Shown piece by piece: positions 1 through 13,200 of a stretch of 64,000 nt of DNA. This DNA is from Acanthaster planci (lineage: Eukaryota > Echinodermata > Asteroidea > Valvatida > Acanthasteridae), in the NCBI RefSeq assembly GCF_001949145.1, contig NW_019091386.1:1539986-1603985 (forward strand). The letters run 5' to 3'. Position numbers and translations under genes: made by a program. The notes beneath the pieces were generated by a model, which did no database searches, was not told the DNA's origin, and worked only from the letters and a program-made list of their open reading frames with translations. Position 1 is the stretch's first letter. Each line of letters begins with the position of its first letter.

Positions 1-1143
1 TGAAAAGGAGAAAAAGAAACAAAAAAGTACAACCAGTAAAAGAAAAAAAAATCACACCAGAAGAGGGGAAAAACTAAAAAAAAGGCAATGATGATGACTT
101 AACATTGCGAGCAGAAGTTGTACATGTTAAAGTTCCCTGGGCCCCCTAAAAAAGTTTCCAAGATTGGGTTATATTCAGGCACTGGTGCACAGTAACTTAC
201 TCTGGAGAATTTTGGAGGATTCAGCTTACTTGGAACTTTTACACTATGGAGTTGGAGGAATTTGTAGGATTCGGGTTATATGTTAGAAAAAGGGGGTAGG
301 GAGTTAGGGTTAATTACCTGGGTAAATATTGTCGGTTGGGAGCTTACTGGCAATGCAAATTCACAATTACCGATGCTGCAATTATAGAGTTACCGTGATA
401 ACATAGGAACAGAGTACATGGTAGGATACATCATGTACGTGTACCGTATTTTATGCCTCTTCTGTTTCAGCTGGTAATGGGGGGGGTTATGACTCTTTAG
501 TGGTCAGTTGTTTTTTTTTTTATAGACGTGGCAGCAAGATACTGGTACATATATGTGACCCACTCTGCAAAAAGGCCCTTCAGTCATGCTATGCGTCTGT
601 ATGCGACGGACCATTTCGTACACCTGCTAGAGATCAATTTTAAATTTTATTGTATCTCGGGAATAGAATGTGCAACAGAGGTAAAAAATGCACAAATTTA
701 ATCCTTATTAAAATGCCTCTCTATCCGTAGGCATCACTTCAATCAATTTGTTACACATAAGCTTAAGGGCCATTTTTGTAGAGCCAGTCACATATTTGTA
801 AAAATGAAAATGTTATAATGTTCAATGCTGCAAACATGTACTTTTAAAAATGTAATTGATATGTGTGATATAACTGATTTTAATTAAAAAGAGGTGCATT
901 TTTTGTTCATCTAAGTTGATCTTTGGTGGTTGACGAATGAATCGGGATTGGATTCCCTACATCACAAAGCCAGCGTACATGTACATGTACCCCCTGTATG
1001 CACAGGGTAATTTCATGATGCAAATATTCTTTGAATCTTAAATGCCTACTTATGTAAGAAACTATTTCATTGAAATATTCTCCTACTTGTTTACATTTTA
1101 TTTGATAGATAATCTGTTTCCATCAGCACTAATCTTATTGCAG
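1..1143. other. 5' flank or intron upstream of the first PANK coding exon seen
   Basis: No coding exon could be supported here. The sequence is AT-rich, with a purine-rich start and a perfect run of TACATGTACATGTAC near 976-990. It ends in a plausible splice acceptor (pyrimidine-rich, then GCAG at 1140-1143) directly before the first PANK exon. A non-coding 5' exon must therefore lie further upstream, here or outside the window. A TTAGGGTTAA near 304-315 resembles one end of the TTAA/CCCTAAC elements described elsewhere in the window. Confidence 0.5.
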
Positions 1144-1254
1144 TATTTGCAAAGATGAACACGGAGAAAGCAGACAGCAAGGACGCTGATGTCCCATTGA
1201 AGATCACAGAACACACTATGAAGAGAACAAGAAAATTGTCCTGCAGAAATCCAG
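1144..1254 (+). CDS. PANK: PANK exon 1 (start codon 1155, donor GTACGT)
   Basis: Acceptor GCAG at 1140-1143, ATG at 1155, 33 codons plus one base, then donor GTACGT at 1255. It encodes a lysine- and arginine-rich N-terminus beginning [14 protein letters not shown]. The single leftover G joins the CC of the next exon to make Ala just before MPWFG. The bases 1144-1154 may be 5' UTR. Confidence 0.75.
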
Positions 1255-4200
1255 GTACGTTTCTGTCACATTCCACCTCTAAAGGGTGCTTCTGACCACT
1301 GGCACAATGTAATCAGAGGCTTGATATAAATGCACTTTGAAGTGCCTCTTCAAAAATGTAGCTTTTCATTAGAATAATCACTTATAGTTGGTACCAGTTT
1401 AATTTGAGAAACGTAGCTGTATGCCATAAGTAATATTAAATTAAATATTTAAATTTTAAAATTGAATATTTGAGCAATCTGTGAAAGTTTTTATTCATAA
1501 AATGTAGATCTGTGCATGGCTGCTCCACAATCAGTCGTCCCTTTTGAAAAAGTTCATGTGTCCATAGACAAAACAAGAAATTACTCTGTGATTTCTACAC
1601 ATTCTAGGTCATCCATGGTCATGCAACCAGACTATTAAATGGCTGGGCTTTTTAAAAAAGTTGGCCATCTGAATGAAATCATTTGGTTTCTCTCTCATTT
1701 GCAAACTGTGTGAGAAAATGTCTTCTTCAAAAAAGCTGAATTGAAACTCCAACTTCGGCAGAGGAAGAGTAAAGGCTTTGGACTTTCTCTCTTCTATCAT
1801 GAAATTTGGAGCTTCCTGTTGCTAAAGAGTGAGTGAAAGTGACTTGCATGTAGTTTTGTGTTTGAGTGTTAGTCTGCACTCAAAATCCCAGTCTGGGGCT
1901 TGACACGGGACCAGCCCAACACATTGGGTCTAAGGCCCATAGAGGTCTCAGTGGCAATAACGGCGATCACCTGCTGAAGACAGAGCGCTTGAGTGTCTGC
2001 GCTCAAGGTCCCACTCCCAGTCTGGGACTCAACACAGGGCCAGCCCAACACACAGGGTTCAAGGCCCATAGAGGTCTCAGTGGCAGTAACGGCGATCACC
2101 TGTTGAAGCCAGAGCACTTAAGTGTCTGCACTCGAGGTCCCACTCCTAGTCTGGGACTCAACACAGGGCTNNNNNNNNNNNNNNNNNNNNNNNNNNNNNN
2201 NNNNNNNNNNNNNNNNNNNNNNNNNNNNNNNNNNNNNNNNNNNNNNNNNNNNNNNNNNNNNNNNNNNNNNNNNNNNNNNNNNNNNNNNNNNNNNNNNNNN
2301 NNNNNNNNNNNNNNNNNNNNNNNNNNNNNNNNNNNNNNNNNNNNNNNNNNNNNNNNNNNNNNNNNNNNNNNNNNNNNNNNNNNNNNNNNNNNNNNNNNNN
2401 NNNNNNNNNNNNNNNNNNNNNNNNNNNNNNNNNNNNNNNNNNNNNNNNNNNNNNNNNNNNNNNNNNNNNNNNNNNNNNNNNNNNNNNNNNNNNNNNNNNN
2501 NNNNNNNNNNNNNNNNNNNNNNNNNNNNNNNNNNNNNNNNNNNNNNNNNNNNNNNNNNNNNNNNNNNNNNNNNNNNNNNNNNNNNNNNNNNNNNNNNNNN
2601 NNNNNNNNNNNNNNNNNNNNNNNNNNNNNNNNNNNNNNNNNNNNNNNNNNNNNNNNNNNNNNNNNNNNNNNNNNNNNNNNNNNNNNNNNNNNNNNNNNNN
2701 NNNNNNNNNNNNNNNNNNNNNNNNNNNNNNNNNNNNNNNNNNNNNNNNNNNNNNNNNNNNNNNNNNNNNNNNNNNNNNNNNNNNNNNNNNNNNNNNNNNN
2801 NNNNNNNNNNNNNNNNNNNNNNNNNNNNNNNNNNNNNNNNNNNNNNNNNNNNNNNNNNNNNNNNNNNNNNNNNNNNNNNNNNNNNNNNNNNNNNNNNNNN
2901 NNNNNNNNNNNNNNNNNNNNNNNNNNNNNNNNNNNNNNNNNNNNNNNNNNNNNNNNNNNNNNNNNNNNNNNNNNNNNNNNNNNNNNNNNNNNNNNNNTCA
3001 GAGCACTTGTAGATTAGGGACATGACAAGAATTGGCTGGCTCATGGCTCACACTGAAATCCCTTTTCCCTCAAATCAGTATACGTGTACATGGTACATAC
3101 TCCAGCTTAACAGCCATCGGATGGATTTTGTACCAGAGAGCCTTGAGATATTCATCAGGGGCTTGATATTCCGATGTTGGTAATGAATTAAGAGCTTAAT
3201 ATGGAGTCATTCAGAATACAAGGAGCATTTCCTAATATTGAATTTCAAATACTGATCAGAGTACCGGTACCTGTGTGACTATTTAGTGATTGAGCCGGTC
3301 ATCTTCTTTGTTTGTCGTTTAGTGAGAAAAAAATGTCAGACGGGTAAAGAATTGATATTGCCAGGGAAGAAACCTGTCCTGTGAAAGCTAAAAAAAGGTC
3401 AGGTTACTATTCTTCACCGAATGATCCTTTTGTGCCATACATGGCCATGATTTTTTTTGTCAATAATGCACTTTGTACAAGTACAAAGTGGATTTGGCAA
3501 GAGAGTGTTTATTGAGGCAGCACCAGTGGTCTTACATTTCTCAAACAAAACACACAAAGGCAAATGAGACAAAATGTTGGTTATTGTCACCCTAGCCAAG
3601 TTGTTGCTGATCAGTTACCGTACTCATTGGCCTGACTGCACACAGGCATGTACATGTAAATGTCGTATGTAACTGCTTCAGAAATGTACCCTGACTCGCA
3701 CTAGCCAGCTTGTCACTAAAATATTGTTTTCTTCCAGTGCCCTAGTGGTATTACTATCAGATTATTGCGACCTGCCTTGGGAATCGGGTGTGTGTGCATG
3801 TACATGTAGGTCGTGCACTAGGGAATTTGTAAGATTCGCAGGATGTCCTTTAATTGCAGCCCAGGTTTGTGTGTACAGGATCGGGGCAGGAACTTATCAG
3901 AGGCAATTGCCTTGATGCGCCTGGTCTTTGCCTCAGTGCCCCTTGAAATGTTCCCATAGACCAGTTGATTTTCTAATACAAGTGGCCTTTGCAAAGGAGA
4001 AATTGCCTTGCCCCTTCAAGAACAAAGTCCCTACCCTGCAGGATTCCCACTTGGGTTATCTGACAGTATTGTCCAGTGACAGTGTGCGCCAAAACAGTGA
4101 TCCACCAAGGACGTCATGAACCGAGACTACCCGTGGCACTATGCAGTGATTCTGTGAACCCAGCAAACAGTGTACTTTATAAAAAAAACAAAACACCAGA

Positions 4201-7200
4201 GATGCTTTTTGTAGTTTTAGGGTGAAGAATTATCTTACACAGGGTGATAAGTGATTGTGCAAAGTGTAACCAATTAGAGTAGGGTTTTAAAGTACAGATA
4301 AAGTCCAAACAAGTGAGGTTAAACAGAAGGTTGCACTGCACAAATATGTGTGCCTTTTCACAAACTTTGAACTGAAATCTGTTTACTTTCTTAGCACAGT
4401 GCTTCGCATGTGTCAGTAGCGGTACCCGTCCACCCAACAGACTATTAGGCCTGTGTTTTTGTAGTGGCTGTTGCTCAGTATGCTACATGTACACGTAAAG
4501 AGTTATTTTCTGCAGATATGGGAACGAGGACTTGTTATTATGAATGTAAGTAAACTGTGATGCGTTGTAATCAAAGCATGCAAGTATTTTTAAAGAACAA
4601 TGTTGTGTAGGACTACGCCGCTTCAGGTCTTAAAGATGTATCCAGGCCATGTGGTAAAGTTAATCTCTTTCTTTAATTAGCCCATGGAGCAGGTTACAGT
4701 AGCTTGTTTGGCCAGCCTGCAGGAGTTTTGATTTGCCCACTGGACATTATATACAGTAGCAAAGCTAAAGTGGCATTGTTCAACGTCATTATTTCAGCTG
4801 TTACAGAGGAGTTTTGCCATCAGAGGGGAAGGATTCACAGCTTACAATTAATCATAAACAACACAATGAATTTTACAACAATTTTTTTCTGTTCTTTACA
4901 AATCTGACAAGTGATAAACTTTTCCTACACTGGCTACAGGTAGGTACCGGTATTTCTTTACTAGCCAGCTGGGCAGTTTAAAAAAAGAATGTATTTTACT
5001 AGCCCGGGAAAGTTTTAGCGCTAGAGTTTGTGCGCCGGTCTAGTGTTAAGGTTGGAGCCTGTGTATCTAACTTATTTATTAAAAATGTAACTTTGTACTT
5101 AATAGTACAGTGGGAAAGAAAGCAGTTATGTAAATATGCATTTTCTGGGAATGTCCACTTACATCCTCTTGGGGATCCTATGAAGTGAATTGACTTCCTG
5201 TAGGAAGTTGACATTTGAAATGCATGTACATGTATGTACATGTACCGGTAGGTAGAGGGCCGAGTTTATTAATTAGCAAATATGTCTTGAGAAAAGGAAA
5301 CATCTTTATGACATAAAAAGGGGTTGAGACCTTCAGAAGCACATTTTGAGCCAGTAGGCTTAGACAGAATTTAGGTGTTATGAATAGTGATGGTATTTTT
5401 CAACACCGAAAAATACCGACTGGTGAACCATAAGTACCAAAATACCGGCAAGTCATGCAAATATGGTATGGAATTTTGATACCACGGTATTCTTGCCTAT
5501 ATGCCTTGAAAATAAATGAAAGCCACCAGATCGTCATATTTCACTCCATCTTTTGCGGTACAAGTCGTCCAGTGTCGTGTCTGCATTGTCACTTGGACGT
5601 GGTGACAAACTAAACATAAAATTTAACCCTAACACTCCTCAGTCCTCCAACAGGTGAAGGATTGAGGAGTGTTAGGGTTAATTAAACAACCACCAATCCA
5701 CCAGTCAAAAGCTTTAAATTTAATGAACCAACCCCCGTCATCCTGTTTGTGGTTTTGGTGTAAAGGTACTGGTAGCTTTTTTAGAATCTGACTAGAAGTC
5801 AGAAGTACATGTATGTATATGTAGTTGTTGGCATGCCCAGGGAATGTTGCCGTTTATCGCAGTTGCTTTTTGATGACAAATACTTTATACCTCCACTTCA
5901 AAGAATATCACGGTATTAGTGAATATCACTGTATTTTGATCACAAAGATCGCGGTATTGAAAGATGCAGTACCGTTCGAGCCTAAGAGTCAATGTACTTG
6001 GTTGTCATCCATGGGTGTAGCGTGACAGGCAAGCATTGTATGCATGAAATATTATAAAGTATAACAGTGACCTTGAAACACCCTCCATGGTACTTGTACA
6101 TGCTTTAAGTTTGGTAGATCCAAAAAATTGATTGCCAGGACTGCTGGTTGGTTCTATTGTCACCAAGTGGTGAACAAACATTTGTTATCATCCTGAGCAA
6201 AAGTTTGGCGGGGAAAAACTTGCACTCAGCACTGCTTCCAAAAAGTTGGTGGCTCCAAAGACGTGCCTTTTGCTGAAACTTTGGTTACTTGTAGAGATTT
6301 GCCAGTTAGAATTCTGATTGTTTGTCACATGGCAAATGGAGTCATTGTACCTTTCCTTTTCCATAACTGCATTCACTTGTGTCCAGTTTTGTAACCCGAA
6401 ATTGAAAGTGCAGTCAGGTGACCTTCATTGCCTAACGTGTTTATATTGCTGATCAGTGTACACATGCTTAGCTAACATAACATAATACTTCTTAAATTTG
6501 GTATTGGTGTTCATTCATACATGTACCGGTACATGTACTTACATGTATTTATTGTGGTTTTTCTTGATCACTCTTTTTTGCCATACGGTACATGGACATG
6601 TGTAGCTTGTTAAAATTAAGGAAAGAGATGTTGGACAGCGACACCAAGCTGATTGGGCGGGTAACCAAAAGTTTGCCCAAAAGTTTGCGGTTCAAGTATG
6701 AGATATACCCGTACATGTAATTATGGCCCACACATGTACATGTCAAGCCCGTGGGAAAGGGGAAGGGATGCTGCGGGTGCTGAAGCTCCCCTAACTTTTG
6801 TGGGCTGGGGTGCTGGTGTACAAAATAGCACCCCCCAACTTTGACCACGTTAAGCCACAAACATAAAATCACCGATGTCAGAGATCCACCGAAAAACCCG
6901 AGATATATATGATTTTACAACCGCAGCACCCACTCAGAAAAATTTGTTCCCGCAGGCATGGCACATGTACCGTATTTTCTTTCATGGTGTTTTTGGTTCC
7001 AACTGGCAGTAAACAGCTCTGTACAAAAGGTTCAGTATTCTAGGGATGTGGTAGTGGCCATTGTGTGGTGAATTATCGTGCAAAGTTCTACAAAGGACAA
7101 AAAGGGGACTTTTAGAAGGGTTTTGCCCGCAGATTGAGCTGAGTGGTGCTGAATATTTTTTCTAGGGAAGTTATGACAAAGAGTGGCGCCGGGTTTTTTC

Positions 7201-10200
7201 TTTGGACCTTCCTGAACTGATCTCTCAATAATGGTCATTATCACCTCAAATAGATAGATCCTGGCCTCAGCTAAAGAGCTGTAGTGTCAAGTGAAAAAAA
7301 AAACCTTTTGCTTGTTTAGACAATAAATAAGTTGTGCCTTCCATCAGGATTATGACTTTCAGCTCAACAATACTCACGTAGGATACGCTCTCTTTGTTGG
7401 TACTCATTTAAGGACTCGGGATGAGTCATGGTCCTGTAATGATGAATTGTTTAGATCAGTGGTTCCCCTGCCTATTTAAGTGTGAGGCGGCCCACATCAC
7501 TGATCTTAGTGACCACGTCAGGCTTTTCTGTTGAATTGTACCACTTCACACTTAAAATAGACAAAGATGGAAGGAAAAAGCAAATGTTGAAATAAATCAG
7601 TTTAAATCATTCAGAATGATAAGGAAGGACACAGAATGCACGATTGATTTTATTTTCGAAGGGAAATTTGGAGTAAATGTATTATTAGACAATATGTATA
7701 TCGAATTTATTTTAGGCTTTTTAGGCACTAGATTTTTGGCAAAATTTCTGAGCCACCTCACACATATCAGTATTCCAGGGGAACCCTGATTCAGATCAGT
7801 AGTCTGGTATATGTACATGTATGTTACTGAGTGCATGCATGTAAATGACCAAACGTGTAAATTAACAAAGAATTTAGTCCACTTGATGTTTGTGTTTAAG
7901 GACCCTAGAAAGTACTTGTACATGTGTATATTTCAGATATATGCAATAAAAGCATGTTTTGTTGACATGTTCTTTGTGAGAGGAAGATTTTAAAAGTGTG
8001 ATGTCCCGTACTTTGCAAAGGCAAAATAGGTTGTACCTGTCCTGGTAAACAGCAGAACAGTACTGATACTTTGTAAAGAATAGAAACTCTCATGATTACA
8101 AAACACCTGATAATGAAGTACGTGGTCCGATTCTGAATACTAAATCAAATTACCTCCCTCTTCAAAGATAACAATGGTATGATCTTCCCTCACACCACAA
8201 CCTCAAGATATTGTGCTTCCAAGAATAGATCTAGCCAAGAATTGTCCAAGGCGTGCAGTGAACAGGCAGTGCCTTGCATTCTGTTCTTTGTGTGCTCTGT
8301 ACACTTATAGACCGGCATATGTACATACACACAAGGCATGATCCAGATAATGAAAGAACACAAGCAGCCCCGTCCAGTTTGTTCACCCAAAATCAGGTGA
8401 TTGAAGAAGGTATCAGACCACGCTAAATATACATGTAGGTACATGTACATGTACCAGCAACAACTCAAAATGCCAGTGCCGAGTGTCGCCCAAGTCAGTT
8501 ATACTGTGCAGTAGGTTGCTACAAGTGGAATCACAGAAATGCTGTGTGGGGTTTGGGGAGCCAGTGGTGCCAAACCCTCGCGTGTTGAATGTACGTGTTG
8601 GAACTGAGCATCTTTCATTACTGGTTGTGAACCGTACTGGCACAATCAGCACATTGCGCTGGTGGTACCAGCATTTACAAGAAAGCCTACCTACATGTAC
8701 TTTCGGAAGTCATTTGGAGCACACGTGTAATCTGTGAACCTCATTTACATGTACATGTAGTGGACAGTCTGCTCTTCGGATTGCAATCTGTTTTCCTCCG
8801 CTAAGTGTGTCAGGACATGCACGGTGTACCTTTTCCTCAGGCCTGCACAAGACCTCACAACTCGCTTACCACTCGAATTACCGTAAATGAATGGTGACTG
8901 TTCAGCGTAAGCCAGTGTGGATGAGCTCTCTGCCTTTTGGACAGCTGGCAATTCATTGATTTTAATTCATCGGAACAGATGCTCTGGTAGAAGTCACAAG
9001 GAAAAACAAATCCAAATCCTCTTACGCGAGCTTGAGGCGTGGGAGAAGTGTTTTCACAGTATGAGCATTGGTGTGAATATTGTGCAGTGTAATGTTATGT
9101 TCCATAACTATCTATTTGTGCCAGGATACGCGTGTAGACAGCGAGTGGATAGGTTCATTCCATCGTTGAACTCAGCATAAGCAAACTGGCAGTACTTCTT
9201 AAAGTTTCCACCAAATCCGACCACTTTCCTTCTGAAAAAAACCCTGTTCTTTCTTGAGATGAGTTGTTTCCAACTGCGATAAGTACTGTGGTGTGACAAG
9301 TACAGTCATCTACCGGTATTTGTATAGTTTCCAGCAAGAGTACCATACATTAAGAAACATCATTGATTGTCAATTTGCTGGCTCTGGTCTCGACCAGACC
9401 GCACATTCTGGTGTTGTCAACATGCCTCCGGTTACTAAACGAAGCCACGTGTGCGAAGTCAACGGTTGTGCTCAAAATTTGGGTAAAGAAATCTAGATTT
9501 ACAGTGTTGGGCAGGTTTGCCTCACTTTGCAGTACAGTTATTGCAAGTTTAACCTAAAGCTGTCCGATCAGTACCACTGAATATACAGATATTCAGTTGA
9601 GTGGAAATTTAAATAATTGAATCTTGAATTATTTACATGGTAAGCCCTTGTAGCTAGTCTTAAACACCAATTATTTCTCTGTAACTTCCAACTCCAGCCA
9701 TGCCCTGGTTCGGCATGGACATCGGCGGCTCCCTGGCCAAGCTGGTCTACTTCGAGCCGGCCGACTTCAACCTGGAGGATGAGGACACGGAGCTGGAGCC
9801 AGAGGCCCTCTACAAGATCCACCACTACCTGCGCTGCAACACGGCCTACGGCTCCACGGGCATCCGCGACGTCCACCTGGAGGTGCGCCAGGTGACGGTG
9901 CTGGGCCACCGGGGCTCGCTGCACTTCATCCGCTTCCCCACCACCAGCATGAGCCGCTTCCTGGACATGGTGAAGGAGAAGCGGCTGTCCAGTCTAGCCG
10001 ACACCATCCACGCCACGGGTGGAGGGGCCTACAAGTTTGAGAGGGACTTCAAAGAGGTCAGTGCCCCTTATTTCCCTTCACTCAGGGGGTGGGAGGGGGA
10101 CGTATTGTAAGATTGTTTACCTTTCCATGGTCAAGGGTCCAAGCCAGCATTTGAAAATTTGTTAGCCCAATTTGCCTTGATGAAAGAAAACATTTGCATT

Positions 10201-13200
10201 GCCAGACTTGAAGTTCATGAAGGACTACAGCTGTCAAAATATACGTCCAGGCCCCCCCTTCCCACGACTGAAACCTTTAGGTCAAATTTAACAGCATACA
10301 TGTATGCATATTGTCATCAACCCTCCAAGATCCTTTAATGTCTACCCGTAGACATCATATGATTTTGTAGGATGGGGAAAAAACAACCTGGCCACTATTA
10401 TTTTGTGCCCGTGGAAGTTCAAACAAAAGGAATTTGTCATCAAGCTCTCTGCTTTGTTGATTTGGAGAAAAATTTGAATTGGTTTTTGTAGAAGAGTGTG
10501 GAAGCAGATGGGATCGATGTGCCTAATATGTAAACAGATGTTTTTGAGCTTCAGCGTGATCACATGTATGTATTTGATCCCCGATATCCCATCCTACCCA
10601 GATCGTCAACATGAGCTTGCAAAAACACGACGAGTTGAGCTGCCTGCTCCGTGGCATCCACTTCATGGACAGGATACTGCCCAATGAGTGTTACTATTAC
10701 AGGAACACGGACGCCTTCAACAGCGAAGACAGCGAGAGGGTGCCTTATGACTTCCGCGACCCTTACCCCTACCTCGCCGTCAACATCGGGTCGGGGGTCA
10801 GCATATTGGCAGTGTACTCACAGGACAACTTCAAGCGTGTTGGGGGCACAAGGTAATTCATCAGCTTGACCAAGTTTATTAACTTCTGATTCAACCCTAT
10901 TTAAGGGAAAGTAATAGATTGTATTCTTGTCATTCGCAGAATTGGATTGAATGTCACATTTGAAGTACTGACGAACAATTGTCTTCTTGGACATTTTTTT
11001 CCAAATGACGTTTGTCTTTGATTACGATTCCTGATGGATAGACCATCTGCTGATACGACCAAACTTGATTATTTGAGAGCAACACATTTGCATTGTTTAA
11101 CAGGAGGATGTGGATTTGATTTCAATCCAAGCAACAGTTACATGTACAAGTAGCTGGGAACCAGTAAAAATCAGTCAAACAAAATTTTGCAACACATTTG
11201 CATTGTTTAACAGGAGGATGTGGATTTGATTTCAATCCAAGCAACAGTTACATGTAGCTGGGAACCAGTGAAAAGCAGTCAAACAAAATTTTGGCTGGTG
11301 TTCTGTTTTTGCTGAGCAACTATGGTCAATCTGTGTGTTTAGGAGGTTTTTTGACGTACCGCTAACAGCTTCAGGAAATTGACTCAAATCTGCTTATTTC
11401 TTGTCTTTCAAAACAAACTTGTTTGTGTCTCTTTGGCTTACCAGCACCTGTGCATTGTATTCTGGTGAGGCCAAAACCCCCTAAGAAGGATAGTCTGGTG
11501 GACCCGGTTTTGATGAATATGTTTGCTGTGTAATTTGTACTGTACATACATGAGTGGATGCAAAGGGCCGAGGTAAAGCACCCTGGTAAAGCATGCGCAC
11601 ATAGTTTTTTTTTTAGGATACCAGTTGGGTGCATAAAGGAGTTCGTTGAATCTTTATGTGCCAGATTTATTAAACCCAAGGACTACAATAGATACTGTTT
11701 TCTTTTCTTTATATCCACTCTCACATTTTTCCCAATTTCCCTCCTTCCCCCCCCCTTGAATTTAAGAGCCAATTCTTTCTTGTATTTTTAACCATTCAGT
11801 TTGGGAGGAGGTACATTTCTTGGCCTGTGCTGTCTGTTGACGGGCTGCGAGACGTTTGAGGAGGCTATTGAGCTCGCCTCACAAGGAGACAGCACCAAGG
11901 TGGACAAGAGTGTCAGGGACATCTACGGTAGAGACTACAACCGGTTTGGGCTGCCCGGCTCCGTTGTGGCAAGCAGGTGGGTACATCATAAATGATCCTT
12001 TTAGCGCACCACCCAGCAAAACTGTTGAAAGTGTTTTTGCACTTCATTTGTTTTTAACTTGAAGTAAAAGTGCTCTTTGCTAAACAAACTGTAAAGGGAA
12101 ACTGACAAGGCATTGACAAATGGGTAGAGCCGCCAAAATAGGGCTGGACAGCTCAGTTGGTAGAGCACTGGTATGGCATTCCGGAAGTCCTAGGTTCAAT
12201 CCCACTCCTCTCAATGTCTGTTGATCTTTGTAATTATTATGTTCGTTGTTAGTGAGAGATGTTTCATACCAATGTGGACGTCGCGAAGCTCTACAGACTG
12301 TGATCTCTTACATGTACCCGGTTTGTCGAACAGAGCTCAGAACTGCAAGAACGCATTTGCCTAATGCTCAGCAGTTTTTGAAAAGTTAAACCTGCATATA
12401 TGTTGCTTGTTGCAAAATTAATAATGTCTTATGTGTGATTGTGTATATTCTGTTAAGCCATCTTACGTCTATTAGCATAATCATCCTTATTAAAGATAAC
12501 ATCCCCTCCAAAATCATCCAGCTTTGACCACTGTCCTTTTTGCCCAACAAATAAAATCTCAAGCATTCAGATTAATTATCTGAAATTAAGCACACCCTTC
12601 CAAAAAAGTGTCAAATACGTCATTATTTGGTGATGCTACTTAATAAGCATAGTTAGCATGTATACATGTAGTGCACCCAACACTTTTAAGGTCAGTACCA
12701 TATCTGTGCTGTGTGTGCGTTTGAGCGATTTGTTTACTTTTGTGGATCATAGGGTAAGGTTCTTGCGCAGATAGTGATCTGGCTGGTAAGTATAGTCTGA
12801 TAGCTTTTTATTGTTGGGCGTACTGTTTGTGTTATGAATAATAGGAAGGCCAGTTATTATAGGGTTACCTGTGAAGTTCACATCACCTTGAAGTGTGTGT
12901 TGATCTCTGGAACCTTGCTTATCTAGGGCCAGTTTTACAAAGTGGGCTGAACACAGAGAATTGTTTAAGGTGTGTCTGAATTATTTGGCTGTGGCTTGAA
13001 AACACATAACTCTATGGGTAGCTGCTGCAACCATTGTGTGTAATTTCAAGCCATAGCCAAGTAATTTGGACGTGGCCTTACAGCATGGGAAACATTTGCT
13101 CAAGAAAAGTTGGTTGCCAGGACATGCGCATGTACATGTACCTGACCATTGATGTCAGGAGCCAGTTCCAAATTGAGTAACTGACTTTCTGGACAAAGAA

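Larger units (their letters stand above)
1255..9697 (+). other. PANK intron 1 (8.4 kb)
   Basis: A long intron between the N-terminal exon and the kinase core. It contains the 129-bp tandem repeat and assembly gap (about 1870-3009), a TTAA-flanked 59-bp palindrome (5623-5681), a hAT-like MITE (7457-7788) and many TACATGTA runs. Region 5385-5990 is rich in GGTATT/AATACCG motifs on both strands and is probably another degraded inverted-repeat element. No coding exon was recognised. Confidence 0.8.

Noticed and set aside
1866-3044. Long open frames of 296-383 codons across the first N gap on both strands
   Set aside because: Most of their length is N, and the real part is a 129-bp tandem repeat whose frame is open only because the period is a multiple of three.
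5385-5990. Possible inverted-repeat element rich in GGTATT/AATACCG
   Set aside because: Motifs recur on both strands but no clear terminal repeats or target duplication could be drawn; mentioned only in the intron entry.
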